NCBI GenBank assembly: GCA_033239525.1
Contig: BSYO01000033.1
Location: 9,849,501 to 9,913,500 of the forward strand
Direction of reading: 5' to 3'
Source: Nepenthes gracilis
Taxonomy: Eukaryota; Streptophyta; Magnoliopsida; Caryophyllales; Nepenthaceae
DNA length: 64,000 nucleotides
The notes under the pieces are model-generated. The model saw only the letters and a program-made list of their open reading frames with translations, did not search any database and had not been told where the DNA came from. Shown one piece after another: positions 48,330 to 59,700 of this stretch. The translations under genes and the position numbers were made by a program. Position 1 is the stretch's first letter. Every line of letters begins with the position of its first letter.

Positions 48330-50212
48330 GAAAAGGGAATAAGAAAAAGGGGAGGAAGTAGAGTCGAGCGGGGGAGAGGAAGAAGAATGAGAGGAGAGAG
48401 AGAAGGCCAAAGGGTAGAGAGAGAAGGAGGAAACCGATTTAGATTTTAAGCTAGTTAGAGAAGTGATAGATCGGATTGATATAAGTGTACCCATACTCTT
48501 TTCGTTCTCTCTTTTTGATTTTTGTTTATATCTTTCAGGTAGTTTCGTTCCGATACCTACTCAAAACTTATATTTTTGCAGAACCCATATCCTTTGCATG
48601 ATTTATTAGTTATTTATTATTCGATTTGATAATTTCACGTGATCCTTGCATGCCCCGAAACCCTAACCCACGCCCGAACCCCATTTGCTTAATTATTTCA
48701 AGTTTTATACATGTTTTACCATGAGATTATGAAGATCCATAACTTACTTATGGATATTTATTGGTTGGGTGTCCAATTTTGTACATACGGGATCCCAATA
48801 CATGCACTGACATTGTTCAACAACGCTAGTACTATTCACCCGAGCCACTTTGGTATTTTTGCATGATTTCATTTTATTTAATTGACATCTAAATTATATA
48901 TAATTGTATGTACTTAATTGTATATTTTAAAAAATATTATTGTTAACAATTTGTGAAGGATTATTTATCTGAAAATCCTAAGTCATATTTGGCCCAATGT
49001 GGTAAGGAATTTCTGATTCTTTAAAGTATTATGTTAAATTATATATTTATTTAAAGTCATGTGAATACTTAAACCATGAGAAATGATTATCTATATTTGT
49101 ATATGAGAACCTTGCAAGATATGCAAAGTTTACGAAGGGATTTCACAATTTGATATATTTGATGACCCGTTCTCCAGGGAGTGAAAACTTTGTATTTGAA
49201 TTTGGTGGACTATCACTTAAGAATAAGTAATAATGAAATTTGGACAAAGGATTTGTATGTCAGAGGGTAGTATTTCATAACATACCTTAGGATATTATAG
49301 TGATAGATCGAGGAATACTTTTGGGCCACAGGAGACACTTTTAGTGGCATATTTGGCCTTATTTATCCGTGAAAGATATACCATCCGCCACAGGACGTTA
49401 AAATTTGAGATTCGTGGTATGCGCCTTAGAATGTGCGGGTACATATACATTCTATTCCTTGATCGTCTACTCTATTAGCTGGTGAGGCCCACTAGCGCAG
49501 ATCTGAAAAGATAATAAAGATTTCTATATATTTTAGAACCTAAAGGAATCAGAAATAAAATGTAAAAAATTATTTGTATTCTGAAAATATTTTTAATCAT
49601 ATTTCATGTTATGCATCATACATCATGTTTCCATTCCCTTTCTTTTGATTTATTTGAGTATTCTACTTATATCTTTGCTATATTGTGCCTTGATGAGTAT
49701 TTGGCTCACTCATTACTATTTTATTACCTTCAGATGAGAACGCACTGATACCCAATGAGATGGAGCAGTTTCTAGAAGTGGGCTAGGCTTGAACTAGGAG
49801 ATCTAATTGGAGGATTTATTTTTTATGATTTTGTATATATATATGGCGACGTGTATATTTTGAATGGATTTGATGATGTCTATTCCTTTGTATGGACAAT
49901 AGCATGATATAGTAGGTTCCGTTGTATGTATGGATAATAGTATATGCTTCCACAAGATTGTAATGGATTGTTTCAGGTACCTAGTAGCATCTTTCTCTAC
50001 CCGATATTGTGTTCAGATACACAACATTGGAGCCACATTTGATGTGGATTTTGGATCCTATGTTGTTTGAGCATGGTTGTCTGGATGTGTTGTAGTTGAT
50101 TTGGATGGATTTATATTTGTTGTACAGGATATTATATAGATTTTGTATTAGTCCGACATTTGAATTATAGCCAGACCCTTATTGGTTTTCGGTTTGGATA
50201 CGGTATGTTACA
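47999..50212 (+). repeat. 5' LTR of element B (2214 bp)
   Basis: Starts TGTAATATTA inside the TAT integrase and ends GGTATGTTACA, followed by a primer site. TG...CA ends are present with TGTAA/TTACA terminal inverted bases. It has a long AAT-type microsatellite (48191-48329), a GA-rich leader (48360-48430) and the conserved block ending GATTGATATAAGT (about 48470-48485). Confidence 0.85.
48191..48329 (+). repeat. AAT/AAC microsatellite inside LTR B
   Basis: About 139 bp of trinucleotide repeat, with an AAC-rich centre and AAT flanks. (TTA)n tracts occupy the corresponding place in LTRs E (about 11396-11431 and 17117-17157, opposite strand). Confidence 0.95.
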
Positions 50213-53200
50213 GTTGGTATCAGAAAGAAAGAAATACTTTAGATTTGATTTGAATCGTATGCAAAAATTTAGGTTAGAGCAAGATTGATTGAATAAGTAG
50301 ATAAAATTGTAGGACAATTAAGTTAGACCGAATAGTCTTAGTCATCCTAGCCCAATAACTTAGGCTAGAGATAAGTTAGGATCGGTAGTTAAGTTCACTT
50401 GTCTAGTTTAAATTATCCTAATTATTGTCTTAAGAGCAAGCTAACCCGAATTGTCCTTATTTCAGAAAAAGTATTAGCATTGGCTCCTAAACGAGGGTTT
50501 ACTTGTGGTGGTGGTCGACCTCAAGGTCGAGAAGAGAAGTTGTATGGAGGTGCTGTAAGGTACCGCCGATTTTCAGAATGAAGTAAATATAAGGAATTAA
50601 GTTAAAATAAGTGAATCGAGGTCAGATGACATGGGAGGAATCGAATTGAAAAACCCAGAGATCCAGAATTGGAAAAATTGGGAACTGAAGTTGTAAACCG
50701 TGAAATGTTAATCCGTGAATAAGATTTCAAGTTCTAAATTATACTAATCCTGATTTATTATGCTAATATAATAAAAATTAGAGTCATAGGATGTGAAATA
50801 TTGGATTAAAAGGGTTGAAATGGGTCCTGGATGATGAAAAAACGAAGCTGGCTTGCTGCAGGCTTGACATAGACTTGACCAGTGCCCGATGTGGGCTCCA
50901 GTGCCTGGCGAGCGCCGACTCAAGAGCAGGCGTGCTTGCTGAGCACTATGGACCGTGCTCAAGCGCTGGTTCGTGTAAAAGCTGTGTTCGGGCTTTTATA
51001 ACCGTTGGCCATGCGGTTTTGGGGAGAGGGGAAGAGAGCGCTCGGGTGGAGAGAGACAGGTAGGGAGAAGAGAGAGAGAGAGAAGCAAATGAAGGCCCTC
51101 GAGTTCGATTCCGGCTTTGAGCTAGTTGGAGAAATCGAAGAGTGGGTTGAGGCAAGTGCTCCTATATGCTTTTTATTGTCTCTTTTGAATTTTCACTTGT
51201 TTTCTCTCGGGTATTTTCGTTCTAGTGCCCACCCAAATCATGAAAAATGTGGAACCCATAACCTTGGTATAATTTATTTATCCTTTGGTACCCGTTTACC
51301 CCACCGATTTGCCCGGTTTGGCGCACCCGGATGATTTTGACTCTAAGTTTTGGGGCTTTTGCATAAATTTATACTAAAATTTATTACCCATATCCTACAT
51401 AAGTTATTGTATCGATTGGATACCTAATTTGAAAGATTTATGTGAATTTTCGTTTACGAAACCCTAAACCCATGCCCGAACCCCGTTTAAGCTTTTATTT
51501 TGAGTTTGATGTATAAATTAACTTAGAGTTATAATTACCCATGCCTTGAATTTGATAATTTACCCATTGGATGTTCAAAATTTCATGAATTAATCGATAT
51601 GTACACTTGTGCACTGCTCACGTGCACTGTTCACTCGAAGACAATTAGGAATTTTGCATGCTTCTATCGTAATTAATTGTTAAGTAAACTATAATTGTAT
51701 ATGTTTAATTGTAACCTTGAAAAAATGTATTTGTATTCCGTTATTAAGGAAATGTGTTTCAGTGGCCCCAAAGTGATAATTGACTAATGGTGGTAAGAAA
51801 TCATAATCTTTTCTATGAATTATGGTATCCATGCATCCAATTTACTTGTGAAAAGGCTTAAGTCCGATGGAAAGATAATAGTCGCATATGTAATCAGAGG
51901 GATATCCACAATATGATATGTGATCGAATGGTTCTCTCAGATGGAAATATTATAAATCGAATTGTGGTGGACCTTCCCTCAAATGAATAAGAATTCACGA
52001 AATTAGGACCTTGGAATTGCGATATGGAGGTAATATCTCATGGCCTGCCAGTAGTATCACAGTACAGACTCAAGGATTACATTAGTCGCGTATCCTAATT
52101 GTTTATTAGAGCAGGTGATACTATTAGCAAGCTTTATGATATTACTGATGAAGGACGAAGACTGCATCTGGACTGTGAGAGGCAAGGGTAGTGTTTTATC
52201 GGCCCTGTATGACCGGGTGATACACATACCGTTACGTGGTGTTTGGCCCTTTTTAGGCAGTTCGCTATTGGATGTTGATTACGTTGTTTGGCCTTAGATC
52301 ATGTGGGGTATCATGATCCTTCATCGTTCTTCCGCACCTTTAGTTAGTAAGGCTTACTGACCCTGGTCCATAAAGAAAAGTAATAATGTATAATTTACAT
52401 TTCAAAAAAAAGAAGGACAAATATGAGAATTCAATTGTATTCCAAAAGCATATTCGATTATATTTTATATTTACACATCCACAATATGATCAAATGTCTC
52501 TTTTGCTTCATTTCATTTATGCTTCTGCTTTATTTTGCTTATATTACTTACCATCTTAATTTTATTGCACTTGTTAGGCTTTTGAGCTCACCACTACTTT
52601 TCCTTGTCCCCAATTTACCACAGGTCTATTTAACCTGATGGGATAGCTTAGAGATTGGAAGTGGACTAGGCTCGGATTTGAGAGATCATATTGAAGACCT
52701 ATAAATTGTAGTTTCATTTATGTCATAAAAAAATTATATATATATTCATAGTTTAGTTGGAAATCTTAATGTATATTGTTTATATAAATTGATGATTAGA
52801 TAGTTTAGTTTTCGCTGTGATTGGATGTATTATACTTCTGTAAGTTATTGTGGTTTGTAACAGGTACCTAGCGGCATCTTTATTTGGCCAACGTTGTATT
52901 TAGATACACAATATGGAAGCCACGAATTTTGTGGCATTTGGATCCTGTGTAGTTTTGTGTGATGGTTGTTATATATAGTCCGATGTTGGAGTCATTGGAT
53001 TGTATAATTATATGTTATACAGGAGATTGTATAGGTTTTTGTATCAACTCGACAGTCGCATTACAGAGGGAATTCCGCTGGATTTTTGACAAAAAATACA
53101 GTTCAACACAGGTGCCTTAAGGTTTTAATTTGATCAATGCCGATCTAGTGTCTGAGTGCATCAACATCGATTCAGGGCCTAGATTAATTGATTTTGGTTT

Positions 53201-53357
53201 GAAGTTCAAGTTTGATCAATTCTTGGTTAAGATTCTTAGGCTAGTAATTTGCTAAGAAGGGATTCTTGATCAACGTGGCAAGTGAGGTGTACAAGTTGAA
53301 ATCGATAGCTCGATGTCAGTATCATGTAGAGTCAGTTTCTAGTATAGTGAATCCAAG
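50213..53357 (+). mobile_element. Leader of element B, interrupted by S2 and truncated by element A
   Basis: 50215-50224 reads TGGTATCAGA, the primer site. 50225-50553 and 53116-53357 form one continuous leader once solo LTR S2 is removed, collinear with the element C leader (3290 down to about 2690). No gag similarity is visible. A at 53358 cuts the rest off. B therefore appears to belong to the same non-coding family as C. Confidence 0.75.
50554..53110 (+). repeat. Solo LTR S2 (2557 bp)
   Basis: Starts TGTAAGGTACCGCC and ends GTTCAACACA, flanked on both sides by GGTGC (50549-50553 and 53111-53115). Its start matches the start of LTR C. Element B leader continues on both sides, so this is a solo LTR. 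TTTATAAC near 50995 may be the TATA element. A GA-rich leader (51055-51090) and a short frame starting at 51089 that ends in the GTTGAGGCAAGT block (51146-51157) follow. Confidence 0.88.
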
Positions 53358-54289
53358 TGTGACGGAACAGATTTTTTTTTGCAATCTGCCGTCGATCTCC
53401 CGAAACTGACACCAAGTTTCGATGGCCAGGTCCGGGCCGATCGTGCCTTCCAAATACAGGATCACAGATGCCGTCTAGGACTTATACACGTAGCGGAAGT
53501 CAATCTATTACCCAACGAAAGCATTTACATTCATTCCCATAAAAATTCAGTCCAGAATACATATAGTCATGAACGCCTAATTACAAAAGTTGATCAATTC
53601 TAACGGATCATTATATTAATTGTTCCTTCGCAGCGGTCGTCAAAAAGGTGCTTCTGAATCCTTACAAATTCTTCAGATCAGCTTTAATCACTCCGTCTCG
53701 TCAGGCATAAATTCTGAATTTCCATCTGAGAGGGGAAAAAACAGAAAACAGTGAGTCGAAACTCAACAAGGTACATGCAGATATTCCATAAAACGTTCGT
53801 GCTTTCAACAATTATAGATACATATGCAGAATATTATTTGGCCAGAATCATGCAGAACACTTAAGAACGGTTAATGTAGGAAGTCATGTATCATATATAT
53901 ATATATAGTATTTGGCCGAACAAAAGCTAATTAGAAAATCGGAACAGATAATATTTGAGTACAAAACAAAGTCGGTCACATTTTATCTTCTTTTATTTCT
54001 TGCTTAACGGAAGGGGGACTTTAATCGAGGATAGATTGTTCACATCTCCTCACAATTACGGCAATACCTCCTTGTACAAAGCCCTGAGGACGGTTTGCAC
54101 TTCCTTCTTGTACAAAGCCCTGAGGACGGCTATCACTACCTCCTTGTATAAAGCCCCTAGGACGGCTCTCACTTCGGTTATCTTCCATTATCACCTTAAG
54201 GTCCTAAGGCATGCTGGAGTACCATGTCTCCCAAGGCTAAGGTCTGAACTTATTTATTTTATCATAAAGCCGATTCACATTTGCTTTGT

Positions 54290-55330
54290 TCATCACAAGC
54301 CAGTTTCAAGTTTCAGTATAGATGTCGGTTTCAAATCATAATACAAGGCTGGTTTCAAAAATTACAATGCAAACTCCTGTTTTAAAATTACGATACAAGG
54401 CCGATTTCGAAATCACAGTACAAATGCCGGTTTCAAAATACGATACAAGGCCGATTTCAAAATCATAGAGCCGGTTTCAAAATCACAAGGCAAATGCCGG
54501 TTTCAAAACTACATTACAAGACCAGTTTCAAAAATTACAAGGTAAATGCAGGTTTCAAAATCACGGAGCAGATGCCGATTTTAAATCGTAATACAAATGC
54601 CGGTTTCGATTAAGGTCGATTTCAAGATCAAAGAGCAAATGTCGGTTTCAAATTACAATGCAAGTGCCGGTTTCAAATCAATGCCGGTTTCAAAATCACA
54701 AGGCAAATGCCAGTTCAAAACTACATTACAAGACCGGTTTCAAAAATTACAAGGCAAATGCCGGTTTCAAAATCATGGAGCAGATGCCGGTTTCAAATTG
54801 TAATGCAAATGCTAGTTTCGATTAAGGCCGATTTCAAGATCAAAGAGCAAATGCTGATTTCAAAGTACAATGCAAGTGCCGGTTTCAAATCAACGCCGGT
54901 TTTAAAATCATATGGCAAATGCCGGTTTCAAAACTACCTTACAAGACCGGTTTCAAAAATTACAAGGCAAATGCCGGTTTCAAAATCACGGAGCAGATGT
55001 CGGTTTTAAATCGTAAGACAAATGCCGATTTCGATTAAGGCCGATTTCAAGATCAAAGAGTAAATGCCAGTTTCAAATTACAATGCAAGTGCCGGTTTTA
55101 AATCAAGGTCAGTTTCAAAATCAAAGAGAAAATGCTGGTTTCAAATTACAATGTAAAGCCGATCTCAATTATTCTTGGCCAGTTTAAAATCAATATACAA
55201 GGCCGGTTTCAAATTAACGTGCAAGGCCGGTTTTGATATTTACTTAAGCCTATTTCAAATTATACTATAAGGCCGGTTTCAAATTATTTCACTAATCAAG
55301 GCCGGTTTCAAATTTGGGTAGTGCAAGTGT
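54290..55330 (-). repeat. GCCGGTTTCAAA minisatellite with about 212-bp higher-order period
   Basis: The core GCCGGTTTCAAA recurs dozens of times every 20-36 bp. A higher-order unit is visible from CTACATTACAAGACCGGTTT-like marks at 54509, 54721 and 54934 (spacing 212 and 213 bp). Two divergence levels are thus nested. Confidence 0.9.
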
Positions 55331-55708
55331 CATACAAGCCGGTTTACTTTTTCATAAACAAATAACTAGTTATCATCTAAATCATGCAATAATCAAACTT
55401 CATGCGTGCGAAGATCATGAAATAACTGAACATTGTTAGTTATACTTGCATTAAAAAACATGAACTTAAAAATAGGGGGTATGCTTGCATTACAAACATG
55501 ATCTTAAAAAAAGTGAGTACTCTTGCAATATTCTTAAAAATAGAAAGAGTAACGTCCAAAAAACACTTGCAATATTATGAAGTTAAAAACAGAACACTTG
55601 CTTGACAGTCGTCTGCTCACCCTTACAGACTGGAAGCTTTCTCTCATTCTCTACCCCTTACTGTTCTTCTTGCTGTTGCTTGTGCTAACTTCCTAGATTG
55701 AAGCTGAG

Positions 55709-55716
55709 TATTTATA
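55709..55716 (-). promoter_or_regulatory. TATA box of LTR A
   Basis: TATAAATA on the minus strand in the context CTCTATAAATACTCAG, about 525 bp from the LTR start. Inferred promoter. Confidence 0.65.
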
Positions 55717-56235
55717 GAGGAGGGTTAGGTGGAGTAAGTGGGTGTAAGCTACCCACCTGATACTTCTTCTCAGACATTAGGTGAGAGTAAGTAGTCTAAG
55801 ATACTTACTCTGGTACTTCATCGCAGAGGCCAACGAAGTGGTTTACTTACTTCATTTAATTAGGACCTAGTTGGTTTCTAACTAATTAGTAAAGTCGGTT
55901 TTTGTCTTTAGTTGTCCTTAATTTATTCCGGTCAATTCTTTGGTCAGCGCTCAGGGTCGGCCATCGTTTCACTTCTTTTATTCAAGTCCAATCAACCTTT
56001 TTCAAAGCCGGTCAACTCTTTGGGTCGGTCAACATCTGATCAACATCATATTTTCTGGTCAACCCTTACTCAAGCGGGCCAATATTCTAAAGCCGGTCAA
56101 TATTCTAAAGCCGGTCAACCTTACCAGTTCCGGTCAACTTCATCTATTCCGGACTTCAAATAGTCCGGCCTGAAGCCACTTCGATTTAATACTTTATTTC
56201 AATTTTAACTTTTCTTTTGAAGTTGGGATCTCACA

Positions 56236-56250
56236 ATTCTCTCCTACTAA
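56236..56250 (-). other. Polypurine tract of element A
   Basis: On the minus strand this reads TTAGTAGGAGAGAAT next to the LTR. Confidence 0.8.
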
Positions 56251-56290
56251 AAAAAATTTCGTCCTCGAAATTTAGATTTGGTTACATACC

Positions 56291-56752
56291 TTAAACAAAC
56301 AAGTGTGGATGCTTGCTTTGAATTTCTTCTTCTCGTTCCCAGGTAGCTTCTTCAGGTGAGTGATTCCTCAATAGCACCTTCACTAGAGGAACCGTCTTCG
56401 TACGCAGCCTTTGCTCCTTCCGGTCGAGAATTTGTAGTGGCTCTTCGACATAGGATAGATCTTTGTTGATTTCCAAGGGCTCGAGTTCAATCACATGAGT
56501 AGGGTCATAAACATACTTCCGGAGTATGGATACATGGAAGACGTCATACACTTCCGTCAAACTTGGTGGTAGTGCTAATCTGTATGCCACTTCTCTGATC
56601 TTTTCTCAAATCTCAAAAGGGCCAACAAATCCTAGCTTTAATTTTCCTTTTACTCCAAACCGTGACGTTCTTTTGGACGGCGAGACCTTTAGGAAGACAA
56701 AATCTCCTATTTGAAAGCTTAATTCTTTTCTCCTTCTATCCACATAACTTTT
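56291..56752 (-). pseudogene. Element A chromodomain and integrase C-terminal region
   Basis: This is the end of the pol frame. 'VYDVFHVSILRKYV' and 'HSPEEATWEREEEI' are the typical ends of a chromovirus integrase with its chromodomain, which targets insertion to chromatin. Upstream, 'GVKGKLKLGFVGPFEI' belongs to the integrase C-terminal GPY/F-type module, with FVGPF matching GPY/F. In-frame stops lie at about 56609 (after 'GPFEI') and about 56752 (after 'KVTQSR'). The frame is otherwise continuous. Confidence 0.85.
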
Positions 56753-57550
56753 CTATCTGCTTTGAGTAACCTTCAATTTTTCATGGATCAGTTCGATTTT
56801 CTCAGTCGTTTCTTTTATGATTTCAGGATCTAAAATCCTTTTATCTTCGATCTCCTCCCAGTAAATTGGTGACCTGCACTTCCTTCCATACAGGGCCTCG
56901 AAATGTTCCATACCGATACTAGCCTGATAACTGTTATTATAAGCAAACTCTGCCAGTGCTAGGTAGGTATCCCGAGTTCCTTTCATTTTCAATACAGAAG
57001 CCCTCAACATGTCCTCAAGAATCTGGACAGTACACTCATACTGGTTATCTGTTTGAGGGTGGTAAGCAGTACTGAATTTTAATTCAGTCTCCATTTCCTT
57101 ATGCAAACTTCTCCAAAACTTTGAGACAAAACAGGGGTCCCTATCAGATACAATGGAGGCAGGAATTTCATATAGTCTCACGATCTCATTCACATACAGT
57201 TGAGCCAATCTATCACGTGAATATGTCATTTTGATTGCTAAGAAATGGGCTGACTTTGTCAGTCGGTCCACTACAACCCAAACTGTGTCATGATTCCTAG
57301 GAGTCCTTGGTAAACCAGATACAAAATCCATGGCAATGTCCTCCCATTTTCAGCTCGGAATTGGCATCGGCTGTAGCAATCCAGAAGGCTTCCTCCTCTC
57401 AGCCTTCAGTTGTTGACATATCAAGCATCTCTCCACATAAGCCATGATCTCTCTCTTCATATTCCTCCACCATAAGGTTTTCTTCAAATCCTGATACATT
57501 TTATTCGTCCCTAGGTGGATCGTATACCGGGACCGGTGAGCTTCCTTCAA
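56753..57550 (-). pseudogene. Element A integrase
   Basis: Integrates the element cDNA. The HHCC zinc finger is readable as 'KEAHRSRYTIHLG' and 'CLICQQLKAERRKP'. The catalytic core shows 'MDFVSGLPRTPRNHDTVWVV' (first Asp), 'SIVSDRDPCFVSKFWRSL' (second Asp) and 'FSTAYHPQTDNQYECTVQ'. The catalytic Glu is kept, although the usual TDGQSERTIQ has changed. One in-frame TGA interrupts the frame at about 57350 (a TGG-type position before 'KWEDI'). A stop also precedes 57550, separating it from RNase H. Confidence 0.88.
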
Positions 57551-57783
57551 AATCTTCTCCTTTAACTCTCTATCATCCGGTACACATAATCAGTCCCTAA
57601 ATCTAAACACACCATTAGTCCGGACGTTAAAATCAGCTCAGAACTCCTTACTAGATCACTAACAATATCCATAAGGAATGGATCGTCCACCTGCTTCTCT
57701 TTAATTTCACTAACTACTTTCGGTTGGATATGAAGGTACGAAATGAGTATTCTATTACCTCTAGCATAACGTTGAATATCATA

Positions 57784-58276
57784 TTACTTTAAGTAATCCA
57801 ACATCTCTATCTGCTTGACTTGCAAGTGTGTCACATAACCTGATCGACGACTCAATGCATCCGCAACTACGTTGGCCTTTCCTGACTTATACTGTATTCC
57901 ACAGTCATAATCTTTCAAGAAATCAAGCCATCTCCTTTGCCTCATGTTAAGTTCTTTTTGCGAGAACAGATACTTCAAACGTTTATGATCCGAATACATA
58001 AGGAACCTTTCATTATATAGATAATGTTTCCAAATTTTTAAAGAAAAGACAACCGCAACAAGCTCGAGGTCATGAGTAGGATAATTCTTCTTATGCACCT
58101 TCAGTTGCCTAGATCCATAAGCCATAACCCTACCGTGCTGCATTAGTACACATCCCAAGCCTGCTTTGGAGGTGTCACAATACACCTCATATCCTCCTGA
58201 TCCTTCTGGAATCACCAACACTAGAGCAGTAGTCAGGCGATCCTTCAGCTCCTGAAAACTTTGATCACACTTTTCA
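57784..58276 (-). pseudogene. Element A RNase H
   Basis: RNase H degrades the RNA strand during reverse transcription. '[20 protein letters not shown]' holds the first catalytic Asp region, '[17 protein letters not shown]' the Glu, '[14 protein letters not shown]' the second Asp, and '[13 protein letters not shown]' the last Asp. The domain is complete. On its upstream side the frame ends at 58276 in '...[12 protein letters not shown]', where solo LTR S3 splits the RT-RNase H linker. The linker resumes at 60744. Confidence 0.88.
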
Positions 58277-58762
58277 GTCCATGTGAGGTTCCCAAATCAA
58301 AAATAGAATTAACATGAGGGTAGAAATATTTCTCTACATAATAATAGAATATTGGATAAATAAATAGAGGAACTTGGTAAAAATCTGGGGACTTTTAATG
58401 AAGAAGACGCCACCCAAAGCTTTCCCGCTCAACACACGCTCGAATTCACTCAAAACAGCCGCTGCTTGATGCATGCTCGATCCTCCGCTCAAGCCGAAAC
58501 AACAAAAGTCCAGCCGCCTGATGCATGCTCGAGGCCGGCTCGAGCCAAAGTAACCAGTAGCTACCCCGCCTGAAGAGCGCTTGAGCGAAGATTCCAGAAC
58601 CCTCTAGAAACCTCTAGCGCTCGCCTTCCGCTTGAGCTCCGCTCGAGCGGATATTTCAGAAGCTTCCAGAAGGCTCCCGCGCTCGCTGGCCGCTTGTTTC
58701 CGGAAAGCTCTAGAACCGGCCGCTCGCCTCTCGCCCGCCTGGCGCTCGAGCGGCCGGGCAAC

Positions 58763-58771
58763 TATATATAA
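58763..58771 (+). promoter_or_regulatory. TATA box of solo LTR S3
   Basis: TATATATAA immediately after the CTCGAG-rich segment and about 35 bp before the GA-rich leader. Of all the LTRs, this promoter layout is the clearest. Confidence 0.65.
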
Positions 58772-59251
58772 GCAGGCAGGCCAGCGGCCAGTAGGCGTGA
58801 GGGAAGAAGGGGAAAGAAGAGAAGAGGAAGAGAGAGAGAGGAAGAGAGAGAAAGAAAGAGGAGGAGCCACGCAAAGAAAAAGAGAAGAAATGGAGGCTTT
58901 TGAGTCCGATTCCGAGTTCAAGCCAGTTGGAGAAAATATGGAGCACATCGAGGCAAGTATTTTCATACTCACTAATTGTTGTACTATGATATTATCGTTC
59001 CGATACTCACCCGAACTATGAAAATCATATAGCCCATGATTAATGATGAAAGAATATGCTAATTTCACTCCAAAATATGCATCACCACATTCCGACCATG
59101 TATACGCAATAGCCGAACAATCATAAAGTTCTATCTGTTCACAATGACCAGATCCTTTAACAAAATGATATTACGGTTCACATGAAGAAAATGGAAAGCA
59201 AATGGAAAATATGCATCCCCTTGTGATAAAAGCTATGACTAATGAGCATTC

Positions 59252-59347
59252 GAAATTGAAAGATTCAGAAACGGGCTCCGGAGGAACCCAATGTGATTGG
59301 AAATTGAAAGATTCAAAAACGGGCTCCGGAGGAACCCAATGTGATTG
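59252..59347 (+). repeat. 48-bp tandem duplication in S3
   Basis: GAAATTGAAAGATTCAGAAA at 59252 recurs at 59300 with one change (G to A). The full 48-bp units are otherwise nearly identical. Confidence 0.9.
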
Positions 59348-59440
59348 GCTCATTAACGGCAAGGAATTCTAATTCCGCTAGAATACTGTAAATCAAGCTT
59401 ATAAGATGAATTACGAGAAATGCTAAAGTCTCCAAGTGAA

Positions 59441-59700
59441 GATAAGAACGAATGGGAAAATGAAACGGAAGGAAGTCCACAATAGATATGTGATTAATGA
59501 AACCTCCTGTGTGGTGGGAGAGATGATGAAACCTCCCGTGTGATGGGAGATATAATACTAAAGTCTTCAAGAAATGATAAGAACAAATGGGAAAATGAAA
59601 CGAAAGGAAGTCCACAATGGATATGTGATTGATGAAACCTCCCGTGTGGTGGGAGAGATGATGAAACCTCCCGTGTGATGGGAGATATGATATATGAGAT
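59441..59700 (+). repeat. 135-bp tandem repeat with 27-bp sub-units in S3
   Basis: GATAAGAACRAATGGGAAAA marks the unit at 59441 and 59576 (spacing 135). Within each unit ATGAAACCTCCCGTGTGRTG occurs twice in tandem, about 27 bp apart. Confidence 0.88.

Larger units (their letters stand above)
53358..56235 (-). repeat. 3' LTR of element A (2878 bp)
   Basis: Window ends are TGTGACGG and ATCTCACA, with TGTGA/TCACA terminal inverted bases. It contains a minisatellite (about 54290-55330), a TATA box (55709-55716) and a CCGGTCAA-rich stretch (about 55930-56165). The polypurine tract at 56236 fixes it as the 3' LTR. Confidence 0.92.

Noticed and set aside
48168..48494. Frame of poly-Leu (minus) and the poly-Ile frame at 45083-45310
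   Set aside because: Produced by AAT/TTA microsatellites, not by protein-coding constraint.
53061..53065. TTACA as the right end of solo LTR S2
   Set aside because: The flanks of that end do not match the left pentamer. The end at 53110 (AACACA) gives a perfect GGTGC duplication and restores the B leader.
54290..55330. CRISPR-like regular repeat array
   Set aside because: Repeat length and spacing are irregular, units diverge, it lies inside a plant LTR, and a higher-order minisatellite explains it.
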